Assembly: GCA_021200415.1 (NCBI GenBank)
Contig: JAJQGO010000026.1
Location: 50,571 to 114,570, forward strand
Direction of reading: 5' to 3'
Source: Ruminococcus sp.
GTDB taxonomy: Bacteria > Bacillota > Clostridia > Oscillospirales > Ruminococcaceae
Length of the DNA: 64,000 nucleotides
The notes under the pieces were generated by a model, which was not told the DNA's origin, did not search any database, and saw only the letters and a list, made by a program, of their open reading frames with translations. Shown piece by piece: positions 8,053-16,531 of the stretch; within the stretch, counting starts at the first letter, position 1; every line of letters begins with the position of its first letter. Position numbers and translations under genes: made by a program.

Positions 8053-9843
8053 ATGAACGATTTGAATGATCCCCTTTCCGAGGGGCTGTATACCGTCGGC
8101 AGGGTTACTGTTGACAAGAGCTTTCACACCCAAAGCGCCGATGAGGAATTTTTCCGCTTTTTCGGAAACGACGTTATCTACTCAATCAAAAGAACTGTCC
8201 ATGAAAAGGATTTCCCACGCCTTGAGGGCTGCGTTGCTTCGGCTGTGTGCGGAGAGGCTCTCCGAACCGTCGTCCGCATGAAGGGCGTTGATACGGATTT
8301 CCGCTGGATGCTGGCAACTGTGAAAATGCTGTCCGATACCTCCGCCGAGCCGCTCTACAGCATTACTCTGAGCGATATTTTTTCCCTCGAGGCTCTGGCA
8401 TACAGCCGTGAACGCCGTATTGCGGAGTACCGCCACGTTTTCAGCATGACAAGCGACCTTGCATTCGAATACAGCTTCGAAACAAAGCTCATCAGGATTT
8501 ATATGTTCGACTGCTTTCGTGAAATAACTATCACAAGGGTCAGCCTCTCCCAATGGCGTGAGAACGCTCTTGACTCCGGCTATATTTCCTCACGCTATAT
8601 CGACACCTTCAAACGCCTGTGCAGCAGCATCGAAAGCGGCGTGTACCGATTCGACTGCGAATTTGAAGCAAGCCTGCTGACAGGCGGCAAGACACGTGAA
8701 ATGTACCTGTTCCGCGGTCTGACACGCTATGACGACCCTGAGCATAAAAAGGTTACGGGAATTATCTCCGTGATAAATTCAAGAAACAAAACAAAGGATC
8801 TGAACATCACCATCGAATCGAACAGGGATTCCATCTCGGAGCTGCTTAGCAAGCGCGCCATAACCTCATTTTCCAACGAAATACTCAACGCAAAGCCAAA
8901 TTACAACGTCAACATTATTCTTCTGGATATTGACAATTTCTCGCAGATAAACAGCAGCTACGGGCATCTCTTCGGCGATGAGGTTATACATACCGTTGCG
9001 GGAATAATTAAAAATGAAATCGGCTCCCGTGGAATCGCAGGCAGAACCGGCGGCGGAAATTTTCAGATAATCGTGGAGAATACGAGAGATGAAACGGATC
9101 TCCGTGGTATCCTTCGAGCTATACGCACCAAAACGGAATGGGCGTTTGCGGACAGATTCGATAATTTCAGAGTTACCTGTTCAATGGGCGTATCAACCTA
9201 TCCTGTCGACAGCCGAAGCTATGACGAGCTGTTCATGCAGGCGGACAAGGCACTCTACCTCGCAAAGGAAAAGGGGCAGAACCGCTATGTCATCTACGAC
9301 ATCAACAAGCACGGCCCTGTTGAAAAGGATCTGGAAAATAAAATCGTCTTTCTGAGCAGCAAGAAGGACGCCTCCGAAAAGCTTGCCTTTATCGGGGATC
9401 TGGCGGATATGCTTGTCCTTGGAAAAATTCCCGATATTATGGTTCTCCTTGAACAGATACGTTCCATTTTCGCCATTGACGATGTATGCGTCTTTGCGGG
9501 AAATGAGCTGAGCCTCATGATAAGCTGCGGTAACGCCGCTGCAAAAAATGCGGTGTATATACTGGAAAATAACTACACTGACCGCTTTTCCGGCGACAGC
9601 ATCTTCGTTATCGACAACGTAAACGAGCTTGAGGGCAGGGACGACAACGCCTTTGAAATAATGACCTCCCAGCACATAGGCGGCGCGGTTCAGTATCTGA
9701 TCACCGAGGACAGCATGATCAAGGGGCTTATCTCCTTCTGCTACATTGACAGATTTAAAAAATGGTCGGTTACGGATACAAATTATCTGACTATAATTGC
9801 CCGAACAATTTCAGCTATTCTCCGAAAGCATACATATATATAA
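8053..9843 (+). CDS. PAS-like/degenerate GGDEF/GAF-like signalling protein
   Basis: A 596-residue cytoplasmic protein with no membrane segment. Residues about 1-250 look like two PAS-type sensor folds; about 268-425 form a GGDEF domain ('LLDIDNFSQINSSYGHLFGDEV', 'QADKALYLAKEKGQNRYVIYD'); about 430-596 resemble a GAF domain. The signature loop reads RTGGGNFQI where active diguanylate cyclases have R-x-GG[DE]EF, so the catalytic acidic residue is replaced and cyclic-di-GMP synthesis is unlikely, although the metal-binding Asp in LLDIDNF is kept. It may bind GTP or act as a regulatory partner. No EAL domain is present and no other c-di-GMP gene is nearby. Confidence 0.88.
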   Translation: MNDLNDPLSEGLYTVGRVTVDKSFHTQSADEEFFRFFGNDVIYSIKRTVHEKDFPRLEGCVASAVCGEALRTVVRMKGVDTDFRWMLATVKMLSDTSAEPLYSITLSDIFSLEALAYSRERRIAEYRHVFSMTSDLAFEYSFETKLIRIYMFDCFREITITRVSLSQWRENALDSGYISSRYIDTFKRLCSSIESGVYRFDCEFEASLLTGGKTREMYLFRGLTRYDDPEHKKVTGIISVINSRNKTKDLNITIESNRDSISELLSKRAITSFSNEILNAKPNYNVNIILLDIDNFSQINSSYGHLFGDEVIHTVAGIIKNEIGSRGIAGRTGGGNFQIIVENTRDETDLRGILRAIRTKTEWAFADRFDNFRVTCSMGVSTYPVDSRSYDELFMQADKALYLAKEKGQNRYVIYDINKHGPVEKDLENKIVFLSSKKDASEKLAFIGDLADMLVLGKIPDIMVLLEQIRSIFAIDDVCVFAGNELSLMISCGNAAAKNAVYILENNYTDRFSGDSIFVIDNVNELEGRDDNAFEIMTSQHIGGAVQYLITEDSMIKGLISFCYIDRFKKWSVTDTNYLTIIARTISAILRKHTYI

Positions 9844-9862
9844 TACTATATCAGCATAAACA

Positions 9863-9895
9863 AAAAGAGATGCATTTCTGCATCTCCTTTTTATT
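9863..9895. terminator. Bidirectional terminator
   Basis: Stem agatgca/tgcatct with loop tttc, A-rich on the left and T-rich on the right, between the converging GGDEF and pectinase genes. The same stem core is found at 16481. Confidence 0.8.
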
Positions 9896-9905
9896 TTTAC
9901 CTAAA

Positions 9906-12900
9906 TCAATAATCAGTCGAATATGATTCAGGGAGAGAGGTTAATACCTGCGAAATAAGCTTCTGAACGGCAAGTGCGTCCATATTGCTTACTCCGTCGC
10001 CGCGCTGATTTACATCCGAAACATTCAGTGCCTCATCACTGAGAGGATATTTCTCGTTGTTTGATACATAGCTCAGTATATTTACGGCATCTGCAATTGA
10101 GATTACACCGTCAAGGTCTGCATCTCCGTAAAGAATATCGTCATCCGGCGTTGTTGTTGTTTCAGTTGTAGTAGTCGTTACAGTTGTTGTTGTCGCTGCT
10201 GTCGTTGTGGCTGATGTGGAGTCCTCAGAATAAATCATGTAGTAGAGATTTGCCGTGTCAGCCTTTGTAATCGTATGGTCGCCCGCTTCAAGGTCAACCG
10301 TAATGATTCCGTCTCCGGAGGAGGTATATTTAACTCCGTCAACATAAACAGTTGCTGCCGATTCAAGGAATACAAGCGTAAGCTGACCGCTGTTTGCAGC
10401 TGTAAATGTAATGCTTGTTGAGGATTCCATTTTAAGGCACTGTGTAAGCACCTTGCCTGCGTATTCTACCGTTCCCTTTGATGTGGAAAGATTTCCTGAA
10501 ATCGTGTAAAAGCTGCTGGAAAGTCCGTTTTCTGTGAAGTCGTGAACATATCCGCCTGAAACCTCTGTCTGTGCGGAAGCTGTTGTTGTTGTGGTTGCTG
10601 CCTGTGCGGAGGCTGTTGTGGCAGTTGTTGTTGTTTCCGGTGAAACTACCGATGCACTGTCAAAATGATAGCCAAGGCTCTCATATGTTCCTGTTGTTTC
10701 GGCAAATCCGCCTGTATTTATGCTGCCGTCGGAATTTCTCCATGCCGTGTGGAAATCAGTTCCCATTGCGGGTACGCTGAGAGTGATAAAATCAGATTCT
10801 GTGGGAGTTACAATATCGCCAAGCTTAACAGAGCTGCCTGTTGTGCTGATTGAGCTAACTGTGTAGTAGTATTTTGAGTTGTAGTAGATTGAATTTGTAA
10901 CTGTTCCGTAGAATTTATCGTTGGCAATTGAAATGCCCGATGCTCCTGTGTCGGAAACAAGGTCGAGGTTATAATATGACATGAGGTTTGTGAAGTCACA
11001 GCCCGATGTGCAGCGATATACCGAGAAGTTAGGCTTGCCGTTTCCGCCAACGCCGTTATTGTAGGCTGTGCAGTCCGTAAGACTTCCCAGTTCAGGGTTG
11101 TTGTTGTCGGTGAAGCCACAGTTAAGGTTCTCGAAGGCAAGACAGTTCTTGACAATATGAGCTGTACCGACGCCTGCGCCGCCCAGCTTGAAGCCGTTGC
11201 CGTCACAATCGCCGTAGCCCTCGCCGAACTCCGTATATCCGTTTCTGAAAGCAACGCAGTTCTGGATAGTTACAACGCCGATAGGGCCTGTTTCCTCCTT
11301 TGCGTAGAGATCCCAGCCGTCGTCCGAGTTGTTGTAGGACATACAGCCGTCAAATACGTTGCCCTCTCCGCAGGTAAGCTTAGCCGCAAATCCGTCGGCA
11401 TTTTCCATTGTTTCGTCATCGCAGTTGTTTTTCGATGTGCAGTTGAGAATATAGTTGTTTGACGGCCATGTGTCGATTGTTGCGCAGTCCGTACGATAGC
11501 GTGAAATCTGGAGTCCTGTATCCTGATTATCGTTGAATACCATCATTTCGATTGTATTGTTGCTGCCCGAAAGAAGCATACCATTATCGCCCGCTTTTGT
11601 AATCTCGAAGCCGTAGAAATGCCAGTATGAGCCGTCAAGGACGATGCCTCTGTTTGAATCCGATGTTGCCATTTCCGAGAAGTCGAACACAACCTCCGCG
11701 CCGGGATAAGCCGAAATTGTCTTGAGCGCGCCCGATTCGCCGTTATTATCCTGATCGATAACGATTGTGGAGCTGAAGCTGTATGTTCCCTCAAGGAGAT
11801 AGATAGTTCCGCCCGCCTGAACGGAGCTTATAGCCGTAAGAACGTCTGTTGGCGTGCTTATTGTTTTGCCGTCGCCGCCGCCGCTTGGTGAGCAGTAGAT
11901 TACATCTGCGCCTGTTACGGGGGTCTGAGTTGTTGTCACTGCGGCAGCTGTCGTTGTTACGGTTGTTGTGACTGCTGCTGCGGTGGTTGTGGTTGTGGTT
12001 GCAGCTGCTGTGCCTGAATCCGAAGTAAATCCACTGCCGATAGCGATTACAGAAGGAGTATAAGCCTGAAGAGCAGCCATAAGCTCATCATTTACAGCAT
12101 AGCTTGTATCATCATCGCTTGTGAATGTGAAATCGAAATCTCCGCCGTCAAGGCGTCCTGCGTAGGTCATTACCTTTTCGGGAACATCAGCTGCGTCATC
12201 AGCTGTATAGCTGTACATCACACTGCTTGTGTCGAAGTTGTTGTAGGTATTTCCGCCCTGCTTTGATGTTACAGTTGAGGGGACTGTATCGGTTTTATTT
12301 TCTACAACGTACGCGTCAAATTCAACATTATCCTCGCTGTAGGGAACAAATGCCGTCTGACCCTCCATGTAGTTTCCGTATGCCTTGATTGTACCGCCGT
12401 CCTCGCTTGAGAAGGTTCCTGTACCTGTGGCAATATCAGAGCCTTGCATTGATGTCAGCATAGGATATTTGCAGTTTCTGAAATAATTTGATTCAGCGAA
12501 AAGGGACGAACCGAGAGTTGAACCCATTCCGTATTTTGAGTTGCCGTCATAGTAGTTATTATAAATGTGTGCAGAATAATATCTTACACGAGGATGTCTT
12601 GAATCCGAATGGTCATACCAGTTGTGGTGATATGTGATATAAAGTCCGTCCGTAGTGCCCTCGCTCAGACCGAGAAGATTGCACTTTCCGTTATCCCAGA
12701 AATGGTTGTATGAGAATGTGATATATGTGGACTTTTTGCAGTCAAGAGCGCCGTCGCCCTTTACCTGATCGGAATCGCTGCCGGGCATTCCGTAGAATGA
12801 ATCACAGTTGTGAACCCAGATGTGGTCGCAGGACTGCTGGAGGCTGATATTATCACCCTCGTCGCTGTCAACGAGCATTACTCCGATGTTTCTTATTTCG

Positions 12901-13700
12901 CAGTTTGAAAGATTCTTGAGTCTGATGCCGAAGCCGTTGAGCGTTGCGTCCGAGCCGATACCCTCAATTGTAATGCCGCATGAAAGTCTTTTCGAATCGC
13001 CGCTTCCGCTGACTACGAGATCTCCGCTTGTCAGGTAGGAGGGATCTGTAACCGTGCCTATAATTCTGATGTCAAGGGGTCTTGTATCGTAACCCTTTTT
13101 GTAGCTGTCGAGAATATTCTGCAAGCCCGTTGAGGTTGTTGTAGCTCCCTTTGAGCTTGTTACAACGTCAAGTGTAACCGTATCCTTTGTATCCTCAGTG
13201 ACGTAAAGCACTACAGCGTCAGATTTGAGAGTTCCGTCCTCATTGTATGCTCCCGAGGCTGTTCCGTCAACCCATGCGAAGCCTGTTCTGTCATGAGCTG
13301 TTGCTGTGAGCGTTACGGAGGCTGCCTTTGAGGAATCCTCACTTCCGCTGATGACGGGAACTACCATGAGCGTATGACTGCCTGCCGCAAGACCTACGGC
13401 ATCGGCTCTGAAATAGCCGGAATACTGGCGTATGAGCATGGAATCAATCTGCACGCCGTCGCAGTAAACATTATAGCCCGACGCATCTGTTACAGGCGAC
13501 CATTCGGCATACACGCCCTCTGCGTAGCCCTTGCTTGCCGTGAATACAACGCTGCTGCTTGCGGCATATGCGGAAATTTCTGTTCCGAAGGGTGCGGCAA
13601 TCTCTGCTGTTCCGAAAGCTGCTCCGCTGATGCCCGTTATGGTCATTACAGCTGCTGCCGCAATTGAAGCAATACGCTTCTTCATAGTTGAATTTTTCAT
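9906..13700 (-). CDS. Bimodular pectate lyase PL1-PL9 with dockerin
   Basis: A 1264-residue secreted enzyme. Order: signal peptide (about 1-46, ending AYA), fibronectin-III-like module (about 50-135), PL1 pectate lyase (about 140-560; 'VKGDGALDCKKSTYITFSYN' and 'SDSRHPRVRYYSAHIYNNYY'), Thr/Ala linker, PL9 right-handed beta-helix (about 600-1010; 'NNSDDGWDLYAKEETGP'), Thr linker, a beta-sandwich of about 110 residues resembling CBM77 ('DFTENGLSSSFYTISG'), Thr linker and a C-terminal dockerin ending 'SLPESYSTDY'. PL1 and PL9 both cut polygalacturonate by beta-elimination using calcium. The R. flavefaciens PL1/9 enzyme that defined CBM77 has the same parts, from memory. AGGAGG precedes the ATG; a palindrome in the leader may be an operator. 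Confidence 0.95.
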   Translation of the reverse strand: MKNSTMKKRIASIAAAAVMTITGISGAAFGTAEIAAPFGTEISAYAASSSVVFTASKGYAEGVYAEWSPVTDASGYNVYCDGVQIDSMLIRQYSGYFRADAVGLAAGSHTLMVVPVISGSEDSSKAASVTLTATAHDRTGFAWVDGTASGAYNEDGTLKSDAVVLYVTEDTKDTVTLDVVTSSKGATTTSTGLQNILDSYKKGYDTRPLDIRIIGTVTDPSYLTSGDLVVSGSGDSKRLSCGITIEGIGSDATLNGFGIRLKNLSNCEIRNIGVMLVDSDEGDNISLQQSCDHIWVHNCDSFYGMPGSDSDQVKGDGALDCKKSTYITFSYNHFWDNGKCNLLGLSEGTTDGLYITYHHNWYDHSDSRHPRVRYYSAHIYNNYYDGNSKYGMGSTLGSSLFAESNYFRNCKYPMLTSMQGSDIATGTGTFSSEDGGTIKAYGNYMEGQTAFVPYSEDNVEFDAYVVENKTDTVPSTVTSKQGGNTYNNFDTSSVMYSYTADDAADVPEKVMTYAGRLDGGDFDFTFTSDDDTSYAVNDELMAALQAYTPSVIAIGSGFTSDSGTAAATTTTTTAAAVTTTVTTTAAAVTTTQTPVTGADVIYCSPSGGGDGKTISTPTDVLTAISSVQAGGTIYLLEGTYSFSSTIVIDQDNNGESGALKTISAYPGAEVVFDFSEMATSDSNRGIVLDGSYWHFYGFEITKAGDNGMLLSGSNNTIEMMVFNDNQDTGLQISRYRTDCATIDTWPSNNYILNCTSKNNCDDETMENADGFAAKLTCGEGNVFDGCMSYNNSDDGWDLYAKEETGPIGVVTIQNCVAFRNGYTEFGEGYGDCDGNGFKLGGAGVGTAHIVKNCLAFENLNCGFTDNNNPELGSLTDCTAYNNGVGGNGKPNFSVYRCTSGCDFTNLMSYYNLDLVSDTGASGISIANDKFYGTVTNSIYYNSKYYYTVSSISTTGSSVKLGDIVTPTESDFITLSVPAMGTDFHTAWRNSDGSINTGGFAETTGTYESLGYHFDSASVVSPETTTTATTASAQAATTTTTASAQTEVSGGYVHDFTENGLSSSFYTISGNLSTSKGTVEYAGKVLTQCLKMESSTSITFTAANSGQLTLVFLESAATVYVDGVKYTSSGDGIITVDLEAGDHTITKADTANLYYMIYSEDSTSATTTAATTTTVTTTTTETTTTPDDDILYGDADLDGVISIADAVNILSYVSNNEKYPLSDEALNVSDVNQRGDGVSNMDALAVQKLISQVLTSLPESYSTDY

Positions 13701-13752
13701 TTTAATTCCTCCTAAAGAATTTTGAAAAATAATATGTGTTTAATCCGGATTG

Positions 13753-13764
13753 TGAAAGCTTTCA
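13753..13764. promoter_or_regulatory. Perfect palindrome, possible operator of the pectinase gene
   Basis: TGAAAGCTTTCA is a 12-bp perfect palindrome about 15-26 nt downstream of the expected transcription start, where a bound repressor would block the polymerase. It resembles a LacI-family half-site pair but is two bases shorter than a catabolite-responsive element. No copy was noticed upstream of the other enzyme genes. Confidence 0.4.
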
Positions 13765-13785
13765 TCAGCTTTACTCATTGTTATC

Positions 13786-13814
13786 ATTATACTGTAAAAA
13801 AGCCCCCTTTTCAA
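13786..13814 (-). promoter_or_regulatory. Promoter of the PL1-PL9 pectinase gene
   Basis: On minus: TTGAAA, 17-nt spacer, TATAAT, about 85 nt before the ATG. The stretch between this and the rpmG promoter (13815-13953) shows no gene. Confidence 0.75.
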
Positions 13815-13953
13815 TGATGAATAGTACTTAATAACTGATTTTTTATGCTCATTTCATACTTTTTCACGCACAATCAGTCAGCTTCAGTCGCTTCACGATT
13901 CGCAATGGCTTGAAAATAATCGAAAAAATATCGTAATTTGCCCCAAAAAACCC

Positions 13954-13982
13954 TTGACAAGCCCGACGCTCTGTGATATAAT
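13954..13982 (+). promoter_or_regulatory. Consensus promoter of the rpmG-secE-nusG-rplK-rplA operon
   Basis: TTGACA, 17 nt, TATAAT, preceded by TGTGA: a perfect vegetative consensus. It is followed by a leader of about 100 nt containing two small hairpins (cctcggttgagg and cttccgcttaacggaag) of unknown role. Confidence 0.9.
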
Positions 13983-14084
13983 GAAGTTACCTCGCATGGG
14001 GTCTATTTTTTTGTCCTCGGTTGAGGGAGGCAAACAACCTACCTTCCGCTTAACGGAAGAAGTATTATTTCAGGAGGTGCCGAT

Positions 14085-14234
14085 ATGAGAGTAAAGGTTA
14101 CTTTAGCTTGCACGGAGTGCAAACAGCGCAACTATGTTTCTAAGAAAAACAAGAAGAATGACCCTGACAGAATTGAAATGAAAAAGCATTGTAAGTTCTG
14201 CAGAAAGCATACTCTTCACAGAGAAACAAAGTAA
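14085..14234 (+). CDS. rpmG: 50S ribosomal protein L33
   Basis: This 49-codon gene is too short for the ORF track. It starts at an ATG with CAGGAGG 8 nt upstream and reads [12 protein letters not shown]...[13 protein letters not shown], the complete L33 sequence. Two CxxC pairs (CTEC and CKFC) make it the zinc-binding form. L33 is a small protein of the large ribosomal subunit near the E site. rpmG in front of secE-nusG is the usual Firmicutes order. Confidence 0.97.
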   Translation: MRVKVTLACTECKQRNYVSKKNKKNDPDRIEMKKHCKFCRKHTLHRETK

Positions 14235-14249
14235 TCGGAGGTATTTTTT

Positions 14250-14498
14250 ATGGCTAAGGAAAAAGAGAATACAACTCCGGAAAAGAAGTCCAAAAAATCA
14301 GAAAAGAAAAAGCCCAACAGGGTCGTTAAATGGTTTAAGGACTTAAGAAGCGAATTTAAAAAGGTGGTTTGGCCCACAAGAAAAACTGTTGTCAATAATA
14401 CGGCTGTCGTCGTTGCGGTAGTCGCAATTGCAGCAATTCTTGTCGGTGCGCTTGATGCAGGATTCTTAAAAATTATGGATCTGATCTATAACCACTAA
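14250..14498 (+). CDS. secE: Preprotein translocase subunit SecE
   Basis: 82 residues: a very basic Lys-rich N-terminus, the conserved amphipathic segment 'WFKDLRSEFKKVVWPTRKTV' and one C-terminal transmembrane helix. SecE clamps SecY in the Sec export channel used by the secreted enzymes in this window. GGAGG precedes the ATG; 15 nt separate it from rpmG. Confidence 0.97.
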   Translation: MAKEKENTTPEKKSKKSEKKKPNRVVKWFKDLRSEFKKVVWPTRKTVVNNTAVVVAVVAIAAILVGALDAGFLKIMDLIYNH

Positions 14499-14525
14499 TC
14501 ACAGGAAATCTAAGGAGGATTTGCA

Positions 14526-15053
14526 ATGTCAGAAGCAGCAAGGTGGTATGTGATTCATACCTATTCGGGCTACGAAAATAAAGTCGCTCAGAATATTGAA
14601 AAGGTTGTCGAAAACCGGAAGCTTCATGATCTTATCCAGGAGGTTAGAGTTCCTACAGAAAAGGTAACCGAAATCACCGACGGCAAGACTAAGGAGGTTG
14701 AGCATAAAACCTACCCTTGCTATGTGCTGGTGAAGATGGTGGTTACCGACGATTCTTGGTATGTCGTAAGAAATACAAGAGGCTGTACGGGCTTCGTTGG
14801 CCCTGCCTCCGAACCGACTCCCCTGTCGGATGAAGAGGTGAAACAGCTCTTCGGAATTGACGTTTCATCTGTTAAGGTGAACTTCAAGGAGGGCGACAGA
14901 GTAAGAATCTCAGGCTCGGCTATGGACGGATTTGTCGGCGTAGTTCAGAGCATCAATCTCGACGAGAAAACTGTTGACGTGCTTGTCTCAATTTTCGGTC
15001 GTGAAACCCCCGCGACGCTGCCTGTCAGTCAGGTTGTTCTCGTGGAGGATTAG
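14526..15053 (+). CDS. nusG: Transcription termination/antitermination factor NusG
   Basis: 175 residues with an N-terminal NGN domain ('RWYVIHTYSGYENKVAQNIE', 'CYVLVKMVVTDDSWYVVRNT') and a C-terminal KOW domain ('FKEGDRVRISGSAMDGFVGVV'). It binds RNA polymerase and modulates pausing and transcription-translation coupling. The start has AAGGAGG 7 nt upstream. Standard length and position after secE. Confidence 0.98.
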   Translation: MSEAARWYVIHTYSGYENKVAQNIEKVVENRKLHDLIQEVRVPTEKVTEITDGKTKEVEHKTYPCYVLVKMVVTDDSWYVVRNTRGCTGFVGPASEPTPLSDEEVKQLFGIDVSSVKVNFKEGDRVRISGSAMDGFVGVVQSINLDEKTVDVLVSIFGRETPATLPVSQVVLVED

Positions 15054-15066
15054 TTCAGGTCAAAAG

Positions 15067-15126
15067 GAAATCCGCAGGGATTTCAGTGGGAGAGATAAAA
15101 TAATTCTTATCTCGCCATTTACCACA
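15067..15126 (+). promoter_or_regulatory. Predicted L1-binding mRNA operator upstream of rplK
   Basis: A small hairpin (gaaatcc/ggatttc) is followed by agtgggag, a gagataa/ttatctc stem and cgccatttaccac. The GTGGGAG ... TTACCAC pair mimics the 23S rRNA L1-stalk site (GGUGGGAGG ... AUACCACC, from memory). It ends just before the rplK ribosome site, as expected for translational feedback by L1. Confidence 0.65.
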
Positions 15127-15145
15127 TTTATGGAGGTGCGAATAC

Positions 15146-15571
15146 ATGGCACAGAAAGTAGTTGGCTACATTAAGCTTCAGATCGCAGCAGGAAAGGCTA
15201 CTCCTGCACCGCCTGTTGGTCCGGCACTCGGTCAGCACGGCGTAAACATCATGGCATTCACAAAGGAATTCAATGAAAGAACAAAGAACGACATCGGTAT
15301 GATTATCCCTGTTGTTATTACAGTTTACGCTGACCGTTCTTTCACTTTCATCACAAAGACTCCTCCCGCAGCTGTCCTCATTAAGAAGGCTTGCAATATC
15401 AACAGCGGCTCGGGAGTCCCCAACAAGACTAAGGTTGCTAATATCACTAAAGAGCAGGTCCAGAAAATCGCTGAGCAGAAAATGCCCGATCTTAACGCAG
15501 GATCACTCGAAGCAGCTATGAGCATGATCGCAGGTACAGCTCGCTCAATGGGCGTTGTAGTTGTTGACTAA
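15146..15571 (+). CDS. rplK: 50S ribosomal protein L11
   Basis: 141 residues, normal length. The N-terminal domain begins '[31 protein letters not shown]', with the proline-rich segment contacting release and elongation factors, and the C-terminal rRNA-binding domain includes '[14 protein letters not shown]' and ends '[10 protein letters not shown]'. L11 forms the GTPase-associated centre. The ATG follows TGGAGGTG, directly after the predicted L1 operator. Confidence 0.98.
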   Translation: MAQKVVGYIKLQIAAGKATPAPPVGPALGQHGVNIMAFTKEFNERTKNDIGMIIPVVITVYADRSFTFITKTPPAAVLIKKACNINSGSGVPNKTKVANITKEQVQKIAEQKMPDLNAGSLEAAMSMIAGTARSMGVVVVD

Positions 15572-15617
15572 TCAATTTTGAATGAAGATAAAGAACACCA
15601 GTTCTTATTCTGACTTC

Positions 15618-15677
15618 TCATGGTGGGAGGAAAATTCCGCTAATCGGGTAAGCGTTTAAGCTCCCGATATTACCACT
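15618..15677 (+). promoter_or_regulatory. Predicted L1-binding mRNA operator upstream of rplA
   Basis: The rplK-rplA gap contains TGGTGGGAGG and, 33 nt later, GATATTACCACT, flanking an inner taatcggg/cccgatatta pairing. This copies the 23S rRNA L1 site more closely than the copy before rplK. It lies just upstream of the rplA AGGAGG, so L1 binding should shut its own translation. Confidence 0.7.
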
Positions 15678-15695
15678 TAAATAGGAGGAAATATA

Positions 15696-16391
15696 ATGAA
15701 ACACGGCAAGAAATATGTTGACAGCGCAAAGGCTGTTGATTCTGCAAAGCTTTATGAGTCCACAGAGGCTCTTGACTTGGTCTGCAAGAACGCAAAGGCT
15801 AAGTTTGATGAAACAATTGAAGCACATATCCGCCTCGGCGTTGACTCAAGACACGCTGATCAGCAGGTTAGAGGAGCTGTTGTTCTCCCTAACGGTACAG
15901 GTAAGAATGTCAGAGTCTGTGTTTTCTGCAAAGAAGACAAGTACGAGGCTGCAAAGGCTGCTGGCGCTGAGTTTGTCGGCGGTCAGGATCTCGTTGATAA
16001 GATCATGAAGGAAAACTGGATGGACTTCGATGTTGTTGTTGCTTCACCTGATATGATGGGTCTTGTTGGACGTCTTGGTAAGGTTCTCGGACCTCGTGGT
16101 CTTATGCCGAACCCCAAGGCAGGTACTGTTACACCTGACGTTGCAAAGGCAGTTACAGAGGCAAAGGCAGGTAAGATTGAGTATCGTCTTGATAAGACAA
16201 ATATCATCCACTGCCCCATCGGCAAGGCTTCATTCGGCGCAGGAAAGCTCGAGGAGAACTTCAATACTCTTATGGAGGCTATCGTTAAGGCTAAGCCGGC
16301 AGCAGCTAAGGGTACTTATCTCAAGTCCTGCACAGTAACTTCTACTATGGGCCCCGGAGTTCCCGTTGCTACAACAAAGTACGGAGTTTGA
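15696..16391 (+). CDS. rplA: 50S ribosomal protein L1
   Basis: 231 residues with the family landmarks '[22 protein letters not shown]', '[30 protein letters not shown]' and '[16 protein letters not shown]'. L1 forms the mobile stalk that moves deacylated tRNA out of the E site, and in many bacteria it represses its own operon by binding an rRNA-like mRNA site. AGGAGG precedes the ATG. rplJ and rplL, which often follow, are not here: a strong terminator closes the operon directly after rplA. Confidence 0.98.
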   Translation: MKHGKKYVDSAKAVDSAKLYESTEALDLVCKNAKAKFDETIEAHIRLGVDSRHADQQVRGAVVLPNGTGKNVRVCVFCKEDKYEAAKAAGAEFVGGQDLVDKIMKENWMDFDVVVASPDMMGLVGRLGKVLGPRGLMPNPKAGTVTPDVAKAVTEAKAGKIEYRLDKTNIIHCPIGKASFGAGKLEENFNTLMEAIVKAKPAAAKGTYLKSCTVTSTMGPGVPVATTKYGV

Positions 16392-16411
16392 TTTAAATTT
16401 CGAATAAATAA

Positions 16412-16438
16412 ACATCCCCGTCTGGGGATGTTTTTTTT
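16412..16438 (+). terminator. Terminator of the L33-L1 operon
   Basis: Stem acatcccc/ggggatgt with loop gtct and a following T8 run, 20 nt after the rplA stop. Confidence 0.92.
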
Positions 16439-16480
16439 GCTGTTTTTCTTTAATCGGGATTCCATAGATTCACCGGAGCA

Positions 16481-16516
16481 TAAAAAAAGGGATGCATTTC
16501 TGCATCCCTGTTTTTT
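16481..16516. terminator. Bidirectional terminator after the GH9 gene
   Basis: Stem agggatgca/tgcatccct, loop tttc, with A7 on one side and T7 on the other. It ends the minus-strand GH9 transcript. Confidence 0.85.
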
Positions 16517-16531
16517 TAAATTGATTCAGGA

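Noticed and set aside
10150-12010. Repetitive gttgttgtt/acaaca tracts
   Set aside because: These encode Thr/Ala-rich linkers in the pectinase; they are not a CRISPR array or an independent satellite.
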